A stretch of 64,000 nt of DNA from Tetrahymena thermophila SB210 (taxonomy: Eukaryota > Ciliophora > Oligohymenophorea > Hymenostomatida > Tetrahymenidae), in assembly GCF_000189635.1 (NCBI RefSeq), contig NW_002476433.1, positions 1-64,000 on the forward strand. Reading direction: 5' to 3'. Positions 38,508 through 53,156 of the stretch are shown here, in pieces. How positions within the stretch are numbered: the first letter of the stretch is position 1; the number at the start of each line of letters is the position of its first letter. The translations under genes were made by a program, and so were the position numbers. Under the pieces are notes generated by a model. It was given only the letters and a program-made list of their open reading frames with translations, had not been told where the DNA came from and made no database searches.

Positions 38508-41166
38508 TCATTTAAATTTTCTTCTTATAGATAAAATTTATTGAGGTAAAATATTATTTTATTTTTCTTGAGGGATTTCCTGTTAATCACTGTTAGATGA
38601 TTCCTACAATTAGTCTTTTTGAATTTAATTTTGATCCACTTTTGTTTAGTTGTTTTCGTTTTATTATAATTCTTGAAGTTTAGTTACTTGGAGGTTTTAT
38701 TATTCAAATATTTTAGATTCGTCCTAATTACAATTGTTAATATCAAATTCAATATTTTGAGGTTCTTTGATATTAGATGAAAACTACATAATTTATTATT
38801 CATTTATCAGAGAAGGTGACTAAACTATAGTCAAATCTATAATTTACTAATGTTACTGTTATTATTGTGTGTTTGTATTTGTATTGGTATTAGTGTAGTT
38901 CTAATTTTATGCTTCAAAAATTTATATTAAATTTTGATCAAGCATATCTATCAACTTTTCATCTAATTCAGAGAAATTATCTTTACTTAAAATATTTTTG
39001 TAAGCTTCAAAGGCATCTTTAGCTTTTTACAATTCAGATCTGTTGTCCTGATACAATAAATTAATTTCTTAATTTTTTTAATTGCTGTGATTTAAATCTT
39101 TATTTAAGGCTAAATCTAAATGGATCGTTGGTTTAGGTAGATAATCTAATAATTTTATTTGATTCTGATCTAAAAGCAATCTCTTTAATTTTTCGACCTC
39201 AATCAGCCTTTTTAATATTGAAAAAATATCCAGATTCTGGTATAATTTTTCGATGCTGTAGTCAATTACTTGCTTTTTCTTTCTCAGTCTTCCACAAGGG
39301 AAAATTAAGGATACAAAATATTCGAAAACACTCATTTTCATACTATTTGTTTCCTTTTTCATAAGTTTATCAAATTGTTTTTCAACTACTTTTTATATTT
39401 TTTATTGATTTTTCTATTTTTAAATGAACAATTTTTAATATGAGCTTTTGCGAATTCCCAAATTTGTAGGATTTAAAGCATTGCTTATTGTCTCTTTTTC
39501 TAAATCTTCATGCAATATTTTATTTAATGTTTATTTATCATCTCTCGTTTGTTTTTCATCATTATCCTCTAAAATAGTTCTGATGCTATGTAATGATTAT
39601 ATATGTTTACTTTTATATATATTTTTGGGCAAATTTTTATCTGATTAATTTTTTTTTATTTGGCCACTACCAAAACGAGTTCTGTTTGTATTGTTGGAGT
39701 CTGTTCTTTACTTTTGTATATTAAATTTTGATGTATCTGTTGAATTATGATATTTTTCTGATTCCTGTTTTAAAGTTAAATTAGATTCTGAATCTTTTTT
39801 AAGATTTAACTAGACATTAGAATCAACTTAATAAAAATTTGTTTTTTTGCTTCTATTTGTAAATTATATTGATTAAGGTAAAATATTCATTTTTTTTTGA
39901 CTCATAAATGATGATTTTTTTAAATCATTTCTAATATTTTAGTTGGTTTATTTTTTATCAGAAGATTCTTCATAGTTGAATAACTAATTGATTATGCTTT
40001 AATTTAATTGTAGCTAAGACACTTTATAGGTAATTAGAAATCCTATAGTCATTAAACTTTAAGAAAAACCACCTATATCTGATAATATTCCCATAAAATT
40101 CTTATAAGACCTATTGTAGACACTTTCTTTCTATTTTTCAAATCTGAATTTGACACTTATGAAATAATCTTGGAAATTAGGAGGATAAACCTATTGATTT
40201 AATAGAAAATTATGGATTACAATTAATTTTTATCAAGATATTTTTAAATTTAGTTGGATTTTATAAAAATAAAAAATAAAAATTTGAGAATTTTAAAGAT
40301 TGATTTTTAATTTATAAACAAAAATTGAGTCATGGAATTTTTACAGTGTCTTCATAGAAACTGAAAGAAGGAAATCTCTATGTAATTATGTCTGAACCAA
40401 ACCAACCAAAATCACTGTAAACGTAATTATTTCTGATATATACATTTACATCTTTCGGCATCAGATTACTGGTAGGCCAATACATATCTCTTGAATACAT
40501 CTTGAAAGGGTATTCTTTTTCTGAAGGATCTACAAAAGCATCAGAAAGTTATAAACCGAAACTTGATTTAAGTAAATAGTTATTGAGTTATTCTGCAGAT
40601 TTACAATTTTTCTAACAAGGCTAAACCTTTAATTCAATATAAGAATACTATTAAGATTAAAAATCTCCTTAAATAGCTAAAACACTTTCAGGTGAAAGGC
40701 AATACATGTTAGTATAGTTAAGAAGTAGATAATAATTCTTATTATTTGGATTTTTAAAGTTTTCAATTGTACAAGGTTGTATTTTTAGGTCTTGTTACTT
40801 CCATAATATATCATTTTATTAAGTAGTTTAGTTAAATATTAGTAATTTTTACTTCCATTAAGCTTTTATGTTGTAAATACCTTCATCTATATAATATTCA
40901 TTATTATATGGATTCTCCATCCCAAAAGCCATCGGAAAGGTTTCACTTGTTGCATAAAATATATCAGGATCGTTAACCTGTCTTTCACTAAAAATTACTT
41001 AAGGGTTTTCTCTAAGGATGACAGATAAAATTATCTAAGTTAAGCGAAAAAGAATTAAGCCTATTATGAAAAGACTAACTATAGACCCAATTTTGGATTA
41101 GTACGATTGGTTTCCTTAAAATCTTAAATTGATCTTACTTCCAAAAAGATCGATTCTTTAGAACAT
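38508..41166 (-). CDS. Two-TM array protein, copy 5 (type B)
   Basis: Exons 40345-41166 and 38508-40190 with a 154-nt intron; 834 residues. It is very close to copies 3 and 7 throughout the coding region. The tail block is identical to that of copy 3 except for HLDL after PKPTI and HSN for RSN at the end of the 94-residue core (39078-39362). The start MFQRIDLFGSKINLRF, the ectodomain cysteines and the C-terminal QEIPQE motif are all present. It opens the second B+A unit. Confidence 0.9.
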
Positions 41167-42934
41167 ATTTTACTTCAAACTGTTTGTCTTGATTTTGTTT
41201 TTTAGATTTGTATTTTTAATAACTTGATTTAATATTTTTAATTTAATTTTAAGTTCGTTTTATCCCCTAATTTAGTGAATTCTTTTTTAATGTTAAAAGT
41301 AATTGTTGTTTAGAATTCAAAGATTTAGCTGAGTTAATCTTCCTAAATCTAAATGGATTTATTTTTTTATAGTGAAATATATTGATAACTCTGTAAACCA
41401 ACCATTATTATTTCTAGTAAAAAATTAAGAATTTTTTAAACGGAAATTTAAATCTTTGATAAATATTTAGTTAAAAAATACAATTAGTTTATAAGTAAGT
41501 AAGAAGGATAATAAATACAATGTTTTTTTTATGTATTTGATATTTGCTAAAAATAAATTTAAAATTTTTTTAGCGCATTTTTATAACATATTTTCATTAT
41601 TTATTCTAAATTTAAAGTAGATAAGTATTTACTCTCTTAAGATATTTTAATATTAGTTATTTTTTAAATGTAAAAATATTTTTAATTTATTTCATCATAT
41701 TTCAGTAATAATGAGAAAAATTATATGAAACTCAAATATTAAAAGAAATATTCAATTAATTTAGGATATTTATTTTAAATTATTATTAGTTTAAAATACA
41801 ATTAACGTAAAAATATTTTGAAAACATTTGAATCCATCAACCAAAATTATATTTAGGCTAATTTCAAATAATACATAAAATTAATTAGGTAAATATAATT
41901 ATAGTTAATGTAACAAAGAAAAGTGACTAAAATTATTAAAAATATATAGTAATAATTAATACCACATAGAAATCTCTTTATAAAAAATATTAAAAATTAA
42001 AAACTACAGATAAAGTCTAAGCTATTTTAATAAATTTGATTATATGAAAAGTAAGTGCAATAATGATAATAACTTAATTTAATATATCTATATAATATGA
42101 ATATAAATGTAATGTAAATTGTATTTTTATGATGTAAACTAAAATATTCCAAATAAAAAAAATCCAATATTGTTTTTAATGCAAAAATATTTTATTATTT
42201 TAATATAATCACGTATTTTTCTTAACGAAGGCTACTTACTACCTATTAGTTAAAAAATTATCAAAAATATATTTTTATTTATCGATCTCCTGAATGTAGA
42301 TGGTTTTGTTAAATGTGAATTGAATTAATTAATGCTTAAATATGTCAATCTAAGTAAAATTTAGAGTGAATTTAAATTATATTCAATAGTAGTGACAATT
42401 TTATTAATTTATTACAAATCTTGGCAATAAATACAACAAGTTTAAATTCAAAAGTGTGATAAAAGACCTTATATATTTTCACATTACTTTATTCTGATAA
42501 TAAATTTTGTAACAATTCACAATTATTTTGAGTAAATTAGAATAATATTGCTCTTCATAACTTTAGGAGCATTAATATCATTCGTATTTATTTATTTATT
42601 ATATATTTTATAAATAATAAGTTAAATAAAATATCGTCCAATTATATTTTTACTTTTTAGAGAACACTGAAGCCGTTTTAATGTACTTAAAGGAAAATAT
42701 ATACATTCATGAATTCACATCAAATATTACTAAATAATTAAATTTTAAGGAATATTTTATTTCAGCTATTAAATAAAATTAATTTTTTAGTAAATATCAT
42801 AACTTAGTGTAAAAAATCATAATAACTTTCACTATTTTTAAATAAAATTGAAATAATTTTTAATTCATTTATATTTTAATCTAATTTAATATATATTTAA
42901 AAATAAAATAATACAAATTTTAAGAAATTAGCTT
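41167..42934. other. Intergenic between copies 5 and 6
   Basis: No gene. Shares the CGATCTCCTGAATGTAGATGG block (about 42281) and the GTAAGTGCAATAATGATAA block (about 42051) with its counterparts. It has an extra stretch, compared with unit 1, around 42540-42760. Confidence 0.7.
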
Positions 42935-45645
42935 TCATTTTTAAGTTATTTTATAATTTTCCAATTGATTTTATAAATTATTGTAAAAATTTTCTTATGC
43001 TACTTCAACTTCTTTTTCGCTATTAATGGTGCAGTTCTAATGTAAAGTAAATTTATCATTTTTTATTCTACTATTCCTGTTATTATTGATTTATTTTTAA
43101 TCAGAAAACTATACATTTTGAATTTCTAACTATTTAGAATCATTATGCCTCTTCATAAAAAAATTATTAGAATCTTAATGATAAATTATTTCAGATGATA
43201 TATTATCTAAGTTTTTTAATTTTTAATTTTAAAAATTGGAGACAGGTGAAAAATTATATGAGTGCTATTGTGATTACTAATTAGATTTAGTATGTTAATG
43301 CTAAGGGCTAGAATTTTCGTTTTGAGCTTCAAAAATTTGAACTAAATTTTAGTCTAGCATATCAATTAGTTTTTAGTCTAGTAAAGAAAAATTTTTTTTA
43401 TTTTAAATTTTTTTATAAGCTTCAAATGCATCTTTAGCCTTTTACATTTCAGATCTATTATCTTAATACAGTAAATTTATTTCTTTATTTTTGTAAATAT
43501 TTTCTGTAGATTATTTGTTTAAAACTAGATCCAAATGTATTGTTGGTTTAGGTAAATAGTCTAACAGCTTTATTTAATCTGGATCTAAAAGCAGTCTCTT
43601 TAGCTTTTCAACTTCTAGAAGTTTCTTTAAAATTTGTAAAATATCCAAATTTTGATAAAGCTTGTCCATGCTATATTAAATTATTTTTTTCTTTTATTTG
43701 AGCTTGCCAAAAGGACAAAAATAAGATAAAAAATACTACCAAAGACTCATTTTCATGCTCTTTGTTTATTAATTAAAAAGTTTTGAAAATTATTTTTCAA
43801 CTTTTTTCTGATATTTCTTTGGGCTGTTTGTTTATTTACTTAGTAAATTAGAGTTATTTTTTAATTTGGTGCTTTGAGATATACTTTATTAATCATAAAT
43901 TTCATCCTATAAATATTTATTTAAAATTGACTTACTGCGTATATTTTTACCTTATTAATTAAGTTGCTTTCCGCTACTTTCTAATTAAGACCCTATTTGT
44001 TTAATAATTAAATGCTTTTATTTCATAAAACTAGGAGCTTATGAAGCATATTTTTCATTTGATTATTATTTTTGACTTGATTTTTTTAATTTTTCTTACT
44101 TAAATGAATGTGAATCAATAGAAATATTACTATTATTTTAGTAGTTAAATTTATTTTTTTAAAATATCTCTTAATTAAAACTATTTTTAGTATTTTAATT
44201 TAAATTTATCTCTTATACTTAATATTCCTTTGGAGATTATTAGATTTGTTATTTTTGATCCTATTATTTTTCAGACTTAAATTCTTAAAATTATTTTTAA
44301 AAATTGTTTTGTGTTTCTGATTCCTCATAGTTGAATATCTAATTGATAATGCTTTAATTTAATTGTAATTAAGAGATTTTACTGCAGATTAAATACCCTA
44401 TAACTAAAAGGCTCTACGCAAATCCACCAATTTGAGATATAATTCCAATAAAATCCAAATAAGACCTTTTATAAACATTTTCCTATTATTTTTCTAATCT
44501 AAATATTACACTAAGAAAATAATCATCAGATTACTAACTTGGAAGTACCTTTATTTATCAGAATATTAAGTTTATTAAAATATTTTTAATTTTTAATTGA
44601 TATTAAATAATTAAAAAAATTTTTAATTACCATATTTTTTCAATTTAATTGTAAAAATATTAATAATAAACGAGAGGGGGCTATCACTTTTTTAAATGGT
44701 TTTTAAAAATTTTTTATTCAAACAAATAAAAAATAATCAAGGGATTAAGGTATATTTTGACATTAAAAATAATTAAATTAACTTTAAAAATAGAGAATTC
44801 ATTAAGTTTTAGTAAAAATTTGTTACATCAATATCTTAATGACTATATGAAGGGAACTTTTAAGTTATTGTATCAGAAAAAAACCAACCAAAATCACTGT
44901 AGACATAATTATTTCTAATATATATTCTAACATCTTTCTATTGTTATGAGCTAATAGGCCAAAACATGTCTCTTGAATACATTTAAAAAGGATTATCTTT
45001 GTTAGTAATATCCACATAAGCATCTGAAAGCTAAAGCCCAACATAATTTTTTTGTAAGTATTAGTTGATTATATCCTCAGATTTACAGTTTATTTAGCAT
45101 TTATGAAACTTAATTGTTGCGTATGAGAATATTAGAGATGGAAAATCACCTTAGATATCTAGTTAAAAGTCTGGAGAAAAGCAATACATATTTTTATAAT
45201 CAAGATTTAAATAATATTTGGCATTATCAGGATTTTAGAAGTTATCTATTGTACATGGTTAAACTTTGATATTGGAAATATTCTAAACAATATCATATTT
45301 TTAAGAAGTATTATTAAAAATTTAAATTCTATAGTACATTTCTGCTGAGACAGTATATATTTGTTCATCAATAAAATACTAACTATCCAAATTCTCAAGT
45401 GCAAAGGCCATAGGAAATGATTTGCTAGTTGCTACAAAAAGAGATGGGTTATCAACTTGCCTCTAAGTCTAAATTATGAAAGGGTTCTTTCTACTAATTA
45501 CTGATAAAAGGATAGTAATAAAACGAAAACTTATGAATACAATAATTAAAATGGTAATAATAGATCCTATTTAAGATTTATATGTTGGTTCTCTATTAAA
45601 TCTTAACTAGATTTAACTTCCAAAAAAATCTAATTTCTTCAACAT
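42935..45645 (-). CDS. Two-TM array protein, copy 6 (type A)
   Basis: Exons 44827-45645 and 42935-44548 with a 278-nt intron; 810 residues. The start MLKKLDFFGSQI matches copies 8 and 9. Exon 1 ends in SYSH-QDID and exon 2 opens VLP, a change from VFP in copies 8-10. The tail holds the core KLYQNLDILQILK and LPKPTIHLDLVLNK. Its intron keeps the G-tract element (44671-44685). It is the intact sister of copy 4. Confidence 0.9.
44671..44685. promoter_or_regulatory. G-tract element in type-A intron, second instance
   Basis: CGAGAGGGGGCTATC. It keeps the five G residues and the CTATC arm; the first arm is degenerate. Same relative position in the intron as in copies 4 and 9. Confidence 0.45.
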
Positions 45646-46125
45646 TAATATTACTAGTTTGCTTCTACTTTTAATTATTATTGATCAGATAACGAATTGA
45701 ATTATTTATCAATAAAAATAACAAACAAAACTAAATAAAAAAACAGATTCTACCATAGAAAAATATTTAAAATAAAAATAATAAATAATTTATATCACTC
45801 CTAATTAACTAAGACTTAATTTTATTTATGATACAGCAAAATATTGTTTGAATGGTTTTTAATTTATACCATATTTTTTTTTATTTTGAAAATTTTCATT
45901 AAAAGTTCTTAAAAATATTAAAAATAAAAAATCAAATTTACTAATAAAAAATATTTTTATAAATAGCTGTTAATTATTTTGAGATGCTAAAGTTTGTTAT
46001 AAACTAATCGATATTATGAAAAAAATTAATTTTAAAATATAAATTAAAATTTATGCATAAATTTAAAGATATTATTTTTTTAATAGAAAAATGATTTTTA
46101 ATATTACAAATTCTGAATTATTTAT
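45646..46125. other. Intergenic between copies 6 and 7
   Basis: AT-rich, no gene. Shorter than its unit 1 counterpart (37882-38507). Confidence 0.65.
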
Positions 46126-48785
46126 TCATTTAAAATTTTTTATTTAAGAAAAATTTTATTTAGGTAAAATATTATTTTGTATTTCTTGAGGGATTTCCTG
46201 TTAATCACTGTTAGATGATTCTTACAATTAGTCTTCTTCAATTTAATTTTTATTTACTTCTTTTTAATTTTTTTCATTTTATTTTAATTCTTGAAGTTTA
46301 GTTACTTGGAGGTTTTATTATTCAAATATTTTAGATTCGTCCTAATTACAATTGTTAATATCAAATTCAATATTTTGAGGTTCTTTGATATTATTAGATG
46401 AAAATTACAAAATTTATTATTCATTAATTAGAGAAGGACTTTGAACAATAGTAAAATCTATAATTTACTAATGTTACTGTTATTATTGTGTGTTTGTATT
46501 TGTATTGGTATTAGTGTAGTTCTAATTCTAAGCTTCAAAAATTTATATTAAATTTTGATCAAGCATATCTATCAACTTTTCATCTAATTCAGAGAAATTA
46601 TCTTTACTTAAAATATTTTTGTAAGCTTCAAAGGCATCTTTAGCTTTTTACAATTCAGATCTGTTGTCCTGATACAATAAATTAATTTCTTAATTTTTTT
46701 AATTGCTGTGATTTAAATCTTTATTTAAGGCTAAATCTAAATGGATTGTTGGTTTAGGTAGGTAATCTAATAGTTTTATTTAATTCTGATCTAAAAGTAA
46801 TCTCTTTAATTTTTCGACCTCAATCAGCCTTTTTAATATTGAAAAAATATCCAGATTCTGGTATAATTTTTCGATGCTGTAGTCAATTACTTGCTTTTTC
46901 TTTCTCAGTCTTCCACAAGGGAAAATTAAGGATATAAAATATTCGAAAACACTCATTTTCATACTATTTGTTTCCTTTTTCATAAGTTTATCAAATTGTT
47001 TTTCAACTACTTTTTATATTTTTTATTGATTTTTCTATTTTTAAATGAACAATTTTTAATATGAGCTTTTACGAATTCCCAAATTTGTAGGATTTAAAGT
47101 ATTGCTTATTGTCTCTTTTTCTAAATCTTCATGCAATATTTTATTTAATGTTTATTTATCATCTTTTGTTTATTTTTGATCATTATCCTCTAAAATAGTC
47201 CTGATGCTATTTAATGATTATATATGTTTATTTTTATATTTTTTAATGGGCAAATTTTTATCTGATTAATTTTTTTTTATTTGACCACTACTAAAGCGAA
47301 TTCTGTTTGTGTTGTTGGAGCCTGCTCTTTACTTTTGAATATTAAATTTTGATGTATCTGTTGAATTATGGTATTTTTCTGATTCCTGTTTTAAAGTTAA
47401 ATTAGATTCTGAGCCTTTTTTAAGATTTAACTAGACATTAGAATCAACTTAATAAAAATTTGTTTTTTTGCTTCTATTTGTAAATTATATTGATTAAGGT
47501 AAAATACTCATTTTTTTTTGACTCATAAATGATGATTTTTTTAAATCATTTCTAATATTTTAGTTGGTTAATGCTTCATCAGAAGATTCTTCATAGTTGA
47601 ATAACTAATTAATTATGCTTTAATTTAATTGTAGCTAAGACACTTTATAGGTAATTAGAAATCCTATAGTCATTAAACTTTAAGAAAAACCACCTATATC
47701 TGATAATATTCCCATAAAATTCTTATAAGACCTATTGTAGACACTTTCTTTCTATTTTTCAAATCTGAATACGATACTTATAAAATAATCTTGAAAATTA
47801 GGAGGATAAACCTATTAATTTAATTGGAGATTATGAATTAAATTTTATTTTTATCAAGATATTTTTAAATTTAGTAGGATTTTATAAAAATAAAAAATAA
47901 AAGTTTGAGAATTAAAGATTGATTTTAAAATTATAAACAAAAATTAATTCATGGAATTTTTACAGTGTCTTCATAGAAACTGAAAGAAGGAAATCTCTAT
48001 GTAATTATGTCTGAACCAAACCAACCAAAATCACTGTAAACGTAATTATTTCTGATATATACATTTACATCTTTTGGCATCAGATTACTTGTAGGCCAAT
48101 ACATATCTCTGGAATATATTTTGAAAGGGTATTCTTTCTCTGAAGGATCTACAAAAGCATCAGAAAGTTATAAACCGAAACTTGATTTAAGTAAATAGTC
48201 ATTGAGTTATTCTGCAGATTTACAATTTTTTTAACACTGCTAAACCTATAATTCTATATAAGAATACTATTAAGATTAAAAGTCTCCTTAAATAGCCAAA
48301 ACACTTTCAGGGGAAAGGCAATACATGTTAGTATAGTTAAGACGTAGATAATAATTCTTATTAATTGGATTTTTAAAGTTTTCAATTGTACAAGGTTGTA
48401 TTTTTAGGTCTTGTTACTTCCATAATATATCATTTTATTAAGTAGTTTAGTTAAATATTAGTAATTTTTACTTCCATTAAGCTTTTACGTTGTATATACC
48501 TTCATCTATATAATATTCACTATTATATGGATCCTCCATCCCAAAAGCCATCGGAAAGGTTTCACTTGTTGCATAAAATATATCAGGATCGTTAACCTGT
48601 CTTTCACTATAAATTACCTAAGGGTTTTCTCTAAGGATGACAGATAAAATTATCTAAGTTAAGCGAAAAAGAATTAAGCCTATTATGATAAGACTAACTA
48701 TAGACCCAATTTTGGATTAGTATGATTGGTTTCCTTAAAATCTTAAATTGATCTTACTTCCAAAAAGATCGATTCTTTAGAACAT
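46126..48785 (-). CDS. Two-TM array protein, copy 7 (type B)
   Basis: Exons 47964-48785 and 46126-47811 with a 152-nt intron; 835 residues, the longest of the family. Exon 1 ends in SFYEDT and exon 2 starts VYPPNFQDYFISIVFRFEK, leading into the second membrane segment (MGILSDIGGFSQSLMTIGFL). The tail core differs from copy 5 by a single residue near its start (YFI for YFV) in the part I compared. It opens the third unit. Confidence 0.9.
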
Positions 48786-50450
48786 ATTTTACTTCAAAAT
48801 GTTTGTCCTGATTTTATTTTTTAGATTTGTATTTTTAATTACTTGATTATTATTTTTAATTTAATTTTAAGTTCGATTTATCCCCTAATTTATTGAAGTC
48901 TTTTTTAATGATAAAAGCAATTGTTGTTTAGAATTCAAAGATTTAGCTGAATTAATCTTCGTAATTCTAAATGGATCAATTTTTTCCTAGTGAAATATAT
49001 TGATAACTCTGTAAACCATTATAATTTCTAGTAAAAAAGTAAGAATTTTTTAAACGGAAATTTAAATCGTTGATAAAAATTAAGTTAAAAAATACAATTA
49101 GTTTATAAGTAAGTGAGAAAAAAAATAAATACGATATTTTTTTATGTTTTTGATATTTGCTAAAAATATATTTTAAATTTTTAGCACTTTGTTTTTACAT
49201 CTTTTCATTATTTATTCTAAATTTAAAGTAGAAAAGTATTCGCTCTTGAGATTTTTAATATTTAGTTATTTTTTAAATGTAAAAATATTTTAATCAATTT
49301 CATCACATTTCATTAATAATGAGAAAATTTTATTATTCTTAAATATTAAAAGAAATATTCAATTAATTTAGGATATTTATTTAAGATAAATATTAGTTTC
49401 AAAATATAATTTTGAAATTACAACTAAGTATATTTTGAAAAAGTTTAAATCCATTAAACAAAATTTTATTTAGGCTAATTTCAAATAATACATAAAATTA
49501 ATTGGATAAATGCAATTATAATTAATGTAACAAAAAAAATTGACTAAATTTTTAAAAAATATATAGTAATAATTAATACATATTGAAAATTAAGTTTAAT
49601 GGTAATAACTTAATTTAATATATCTAAATAATATGAATATAAATGTAATGTAAATTAAATTTTTATGATGTAAACTAAAATATTCCAAATAAATAAGAAT
49701 CCAATATTGTATTTAATGTAAAAATAAATTATGATTTTAATATTATGAGCTTTTTTCTTAATAAAAGTTACTACCTATTTGTTAAAAAATTATCAAAAAT
49801 ATATTTTTATTTATCAATCTCCTGAATGTAAATGGTTTTGTTAAATGTGAATTGAATTAATTAATACTTAAATATGCCTAAAATAAGTAAAATTTAGAGT
49901 GGATTTAAATTATATTAAATAGTAGTGACAATTTTATTAATTTATTACAATTTTTGGCAATAAATACAACAAGTTTAAATTCAAAAGTGTGATAAAAGAG
50001 CTTACAGGTTTTCACATTAGTTTATTTTAATAATAAATTTTGTAACTATTCGAAATTATTTTGAGTAAATTTAAAATAATATTGCTCTTCATAACTTTAG
50101 GAGCATTAATATTATTCATATTTATATATAATACATTTTATAAATAATAAGGTGATAGTTAAATAAAACATCTTCTAAGTATATTTTCTACTTTTTAGAG
50201 AATACTGAAGCAATTTTAATAATCTAACGCAAAATTTATATTTTCATGTATTCATATAAAAAATAAATAAATAATTAAACTGTAAGGAATATTTTATTTC
50301 AACTATTAAGTAAAATTAATTATTTAGTAATAAATACCGTAACTTTGTGTAAATAAATATAATAACTTTCACTATTTTTAAATAAAACTGAAATAATAAT
50401 TCATTCATATATTTAAAAATAAAATAATACAAATCTTAAGAAATTAACTT
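48786..50450. other. Intergenic between copies 7 and 8
   Basis: No gene. Collinear with 41167-42934 with scattered indels; the conserved block is at about 49811 with one change (CAATCTCCTGAATG). Confidence 0.7.
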
Positions 50451-53156
50451 TCATTTTTAAGTTATTTCATAATTTTCCAATTGATTTTATAAATTATTGT
50501 AAAAATTTTCTTATGCTACTTCAACTTCTTGTTCGCTATTACTGGTATAGTTCTAATGCAAAGTAAATATATCATTTTTTATTACGCTATTCCTGTTATT
50601 ATTGATAGATTATTAATAAGAAAACTATAAATTTTGATTTTCTAATTATTTAGAATCATCATACTAGTTCATAAAACAATTATTAGCATCTTAATGTTAA
50701 ATTGCTTCAGATGATACGTTATCTAAGTTTTTAAATTTTTCATTTTAAAAATTGAAGAGGGGTGTAAAACTAAATGACTGCTATTGCGATTACTAATTAG
50801 ATTTATTATGCTAATTTTAAGAGATAGAATTTTCGTTTTGAGCTTCAAAAATTTGGACTAAATTTTAGTCCAGCATATCAATTAGTTTTTAGTCTAGTAA
50901 AGAAAAATTTTTTTTATTTTAAATTTTTTTATAAGCTTCAAATGCATCTTTAGCCTTTTACATTTCAGATCTATTATCTTAATAGAGTAAATTAACTTCT
51001 TTATTTTTGTAAATATTTTCTGTAGATTATTTGTTTAAAACTAGATCCAAATGTATTGTTGGTTTAGGTAAATAGTCTAACAGCTTTATTTAATCTGGAT
51101 CTAAAAGCAGTCTCTTTAACTTTTCAACTTCTAGAAGTCTTTTTAAAATTTGTAAAATATCCAAATTTTGATAAAGCTTATCGATGCTATATTAAATTAT
51201 TTTTTTCTTTTATTTGAGCTTGCCAAAAGGACAAAAATAAGATAAAAAATACTACCAAAGGCTCATTTTCATGCAATTTGTTTATTAATTAAAAAGTTTT
51301 GAAAATTCTTTTTCAACTTTTTTCTAAACTTTCTATGGGCTGTTAATTTATTTGCTTGGTAAATTCGAGTTATTTTTAAATTATGTGCTTTGAGATATAC
51401 TTTAATCATAAATTTCATCCTATAAATACTTATTTAAAATTTACTTACCTCCTATATTTTAGCCTGATTAATTATGTTGTTTTTTGCTACTTTCTAATTT
51501 AGAGCTTCTTTTTTTAATAATTAATTGCTTTTGTTTCATAAAACTAGGAGCTTATGAATCCTATTTTTCATTTGATTATTATTTTTTACTTTATGCTTTT
51601 AATTATTCTTACTTAAATGAATGTGAACCAATAGAAATATTACTATTATTTTAGTAGTTAAATTTATTTTTTTAATATATCTCTTAAATAAAACTATTTT
51701 TATTATTTTAATTTAACTCTTATATTTAATATTCATTTGGAGGTTACTAGATTTATTATTTTTGATCCTATTATTTTTCAGAATCTAATTCTTAAAATTA
51801 TTGTTATAGATTATTTTGTGTCTCTGATTCCTCATAATTGAATATCTAGTTGATAATACTTTAATTTAATTGTAATTAAGAAATTTTACGGCAGATTAAA
51901 TAACCTATAGCTAAAAGGCTCTATGCAAAGCCACCAATTTGTGATATAATTCCAATAAAATCTAAATAGGACCTTCTATAAACATTTTCCTATTATTTTT
52001 CAAATCTAAATGTTACACTAAGTAAATAATCATCAGATTACTGTATAGGAAATACCTTTATTTATCAGAATATTAAATTTATTAATATTTTTTTTATTTT
52101 TAATTTATCTTAAATAACTTAAAAATGTTTAATGACCATATTTTCTCAATTTTAATTGTAAAATTATTAATAATAAACGTGAGTGTTAAAATAAGTTGTT
52201 TTTTAAATGGCTTTTAAAAAATTTTTAATCGTGCATGTAAAAAATAATCAAGGGATTAAGGTTTATTTTGACATTAAAAATAATTAAATTAAATTTTAAA
52301 AATAGAGAATGCATTAAGTTTTAGAAAACATTTTTACATCAATATCTTAATAACTGTAAGAAGGGAACTTTTAAGTTATTATATCAGAAAATAACCAACC
52401 AAAATCACTGTAGACATAATTATTTCTAATATAAACTGTAATATCTTTCTATTGCTATGTGCTAATAGGCCAAAACATGTCTCTTGAATACATTTAAAAA
52501 GGATTATCTTTGTTAGTAATATCCACATAAGCATCTGAAAGCTAAAGGCCAAAATAATTTTTTTTTAAATATTAGTTTATTACATCCTCAGATTTACAAT
52601 TTATTTAGCATTTATTAACTTAAAATGTTATGAATGAGAATATTAGAGATGGAAAATCACCTTAAATATCTAGCTAAGAGTCTGGAGAAAAGCAATACAT
52701 ATTTTAATAATCAAGATTTAAATAATATTTGTCATTATCTGGATTTTAGAAGTTATCTTTTGTACATGGTTAAACTTAGATATCGAAAACATTCCAAACA
52801 ATATCATATTGTTAAGAAGTATTATTAAAAATTTAAATTCTTTACTGTAATTATGCTGAGACAGTATATATTTGTTCATCAATAAAATACTAACTATCCA
52901 AATTCTCAAGCGCAAAGGCCATAGGAAATGATTTGCTTGTTACTACAAAAAGAGATGGGTCATCAACTTACCTCTAGGTATAAATAATGAAAGGGTTCTT
53001 TCTACTAATTACTGATAAAAGGATAGTAATAAAACGAAAACTTATGAATAAAATAATTAGAATGGTAATTATAGATCCTATTTAAGATTTATATGTTGGC
53101 TCTTTATTAAATCTTAACTAAATTTAACTTCCAAAAAAATCTAATTTCTTCAACAT
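50451..53156 (-). CDS. Two-TM array protein, copy 8 (type A)
   Basis: Exons 52338-53156 and 50451-52055 with a 282-nt intron; 807 residues. I read exon 1 codon by codon and found no break: MLKKLDFFGSQIQLRF, first membrane segment, TQRQVDDPSLF, four ectodomain cysteines, FWPIST, NNYVYSDFGW, SYQDID. Its intron has lost the G-tract element: the matching place, near 52177, reads ACGTGAGTGTTA. Plus-strand frames at 52634-52828 are shadows of this exon. Confidence 0.9.

Larger units (their letters stand above)
38508..46125. repeat. B+A duplication unit 2 (copies 5 and 6)
   Basis: Second 7.6-kb tandem unit, collinear with units 1 and 3. The distance from the copy 3 start to the copy 5 start is 7613 nt, and from copy 5 to copy 7 it is 7619 nt. 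Confidence 0.88.

Noticed and set aside
52634-52828. Plus-strand 64-codon frame (and similar ones near 37370, 45120 and 56650)
   Set aside because: They are antisense shadows of type-A exon 1; the minus strand is the conserved coding one.
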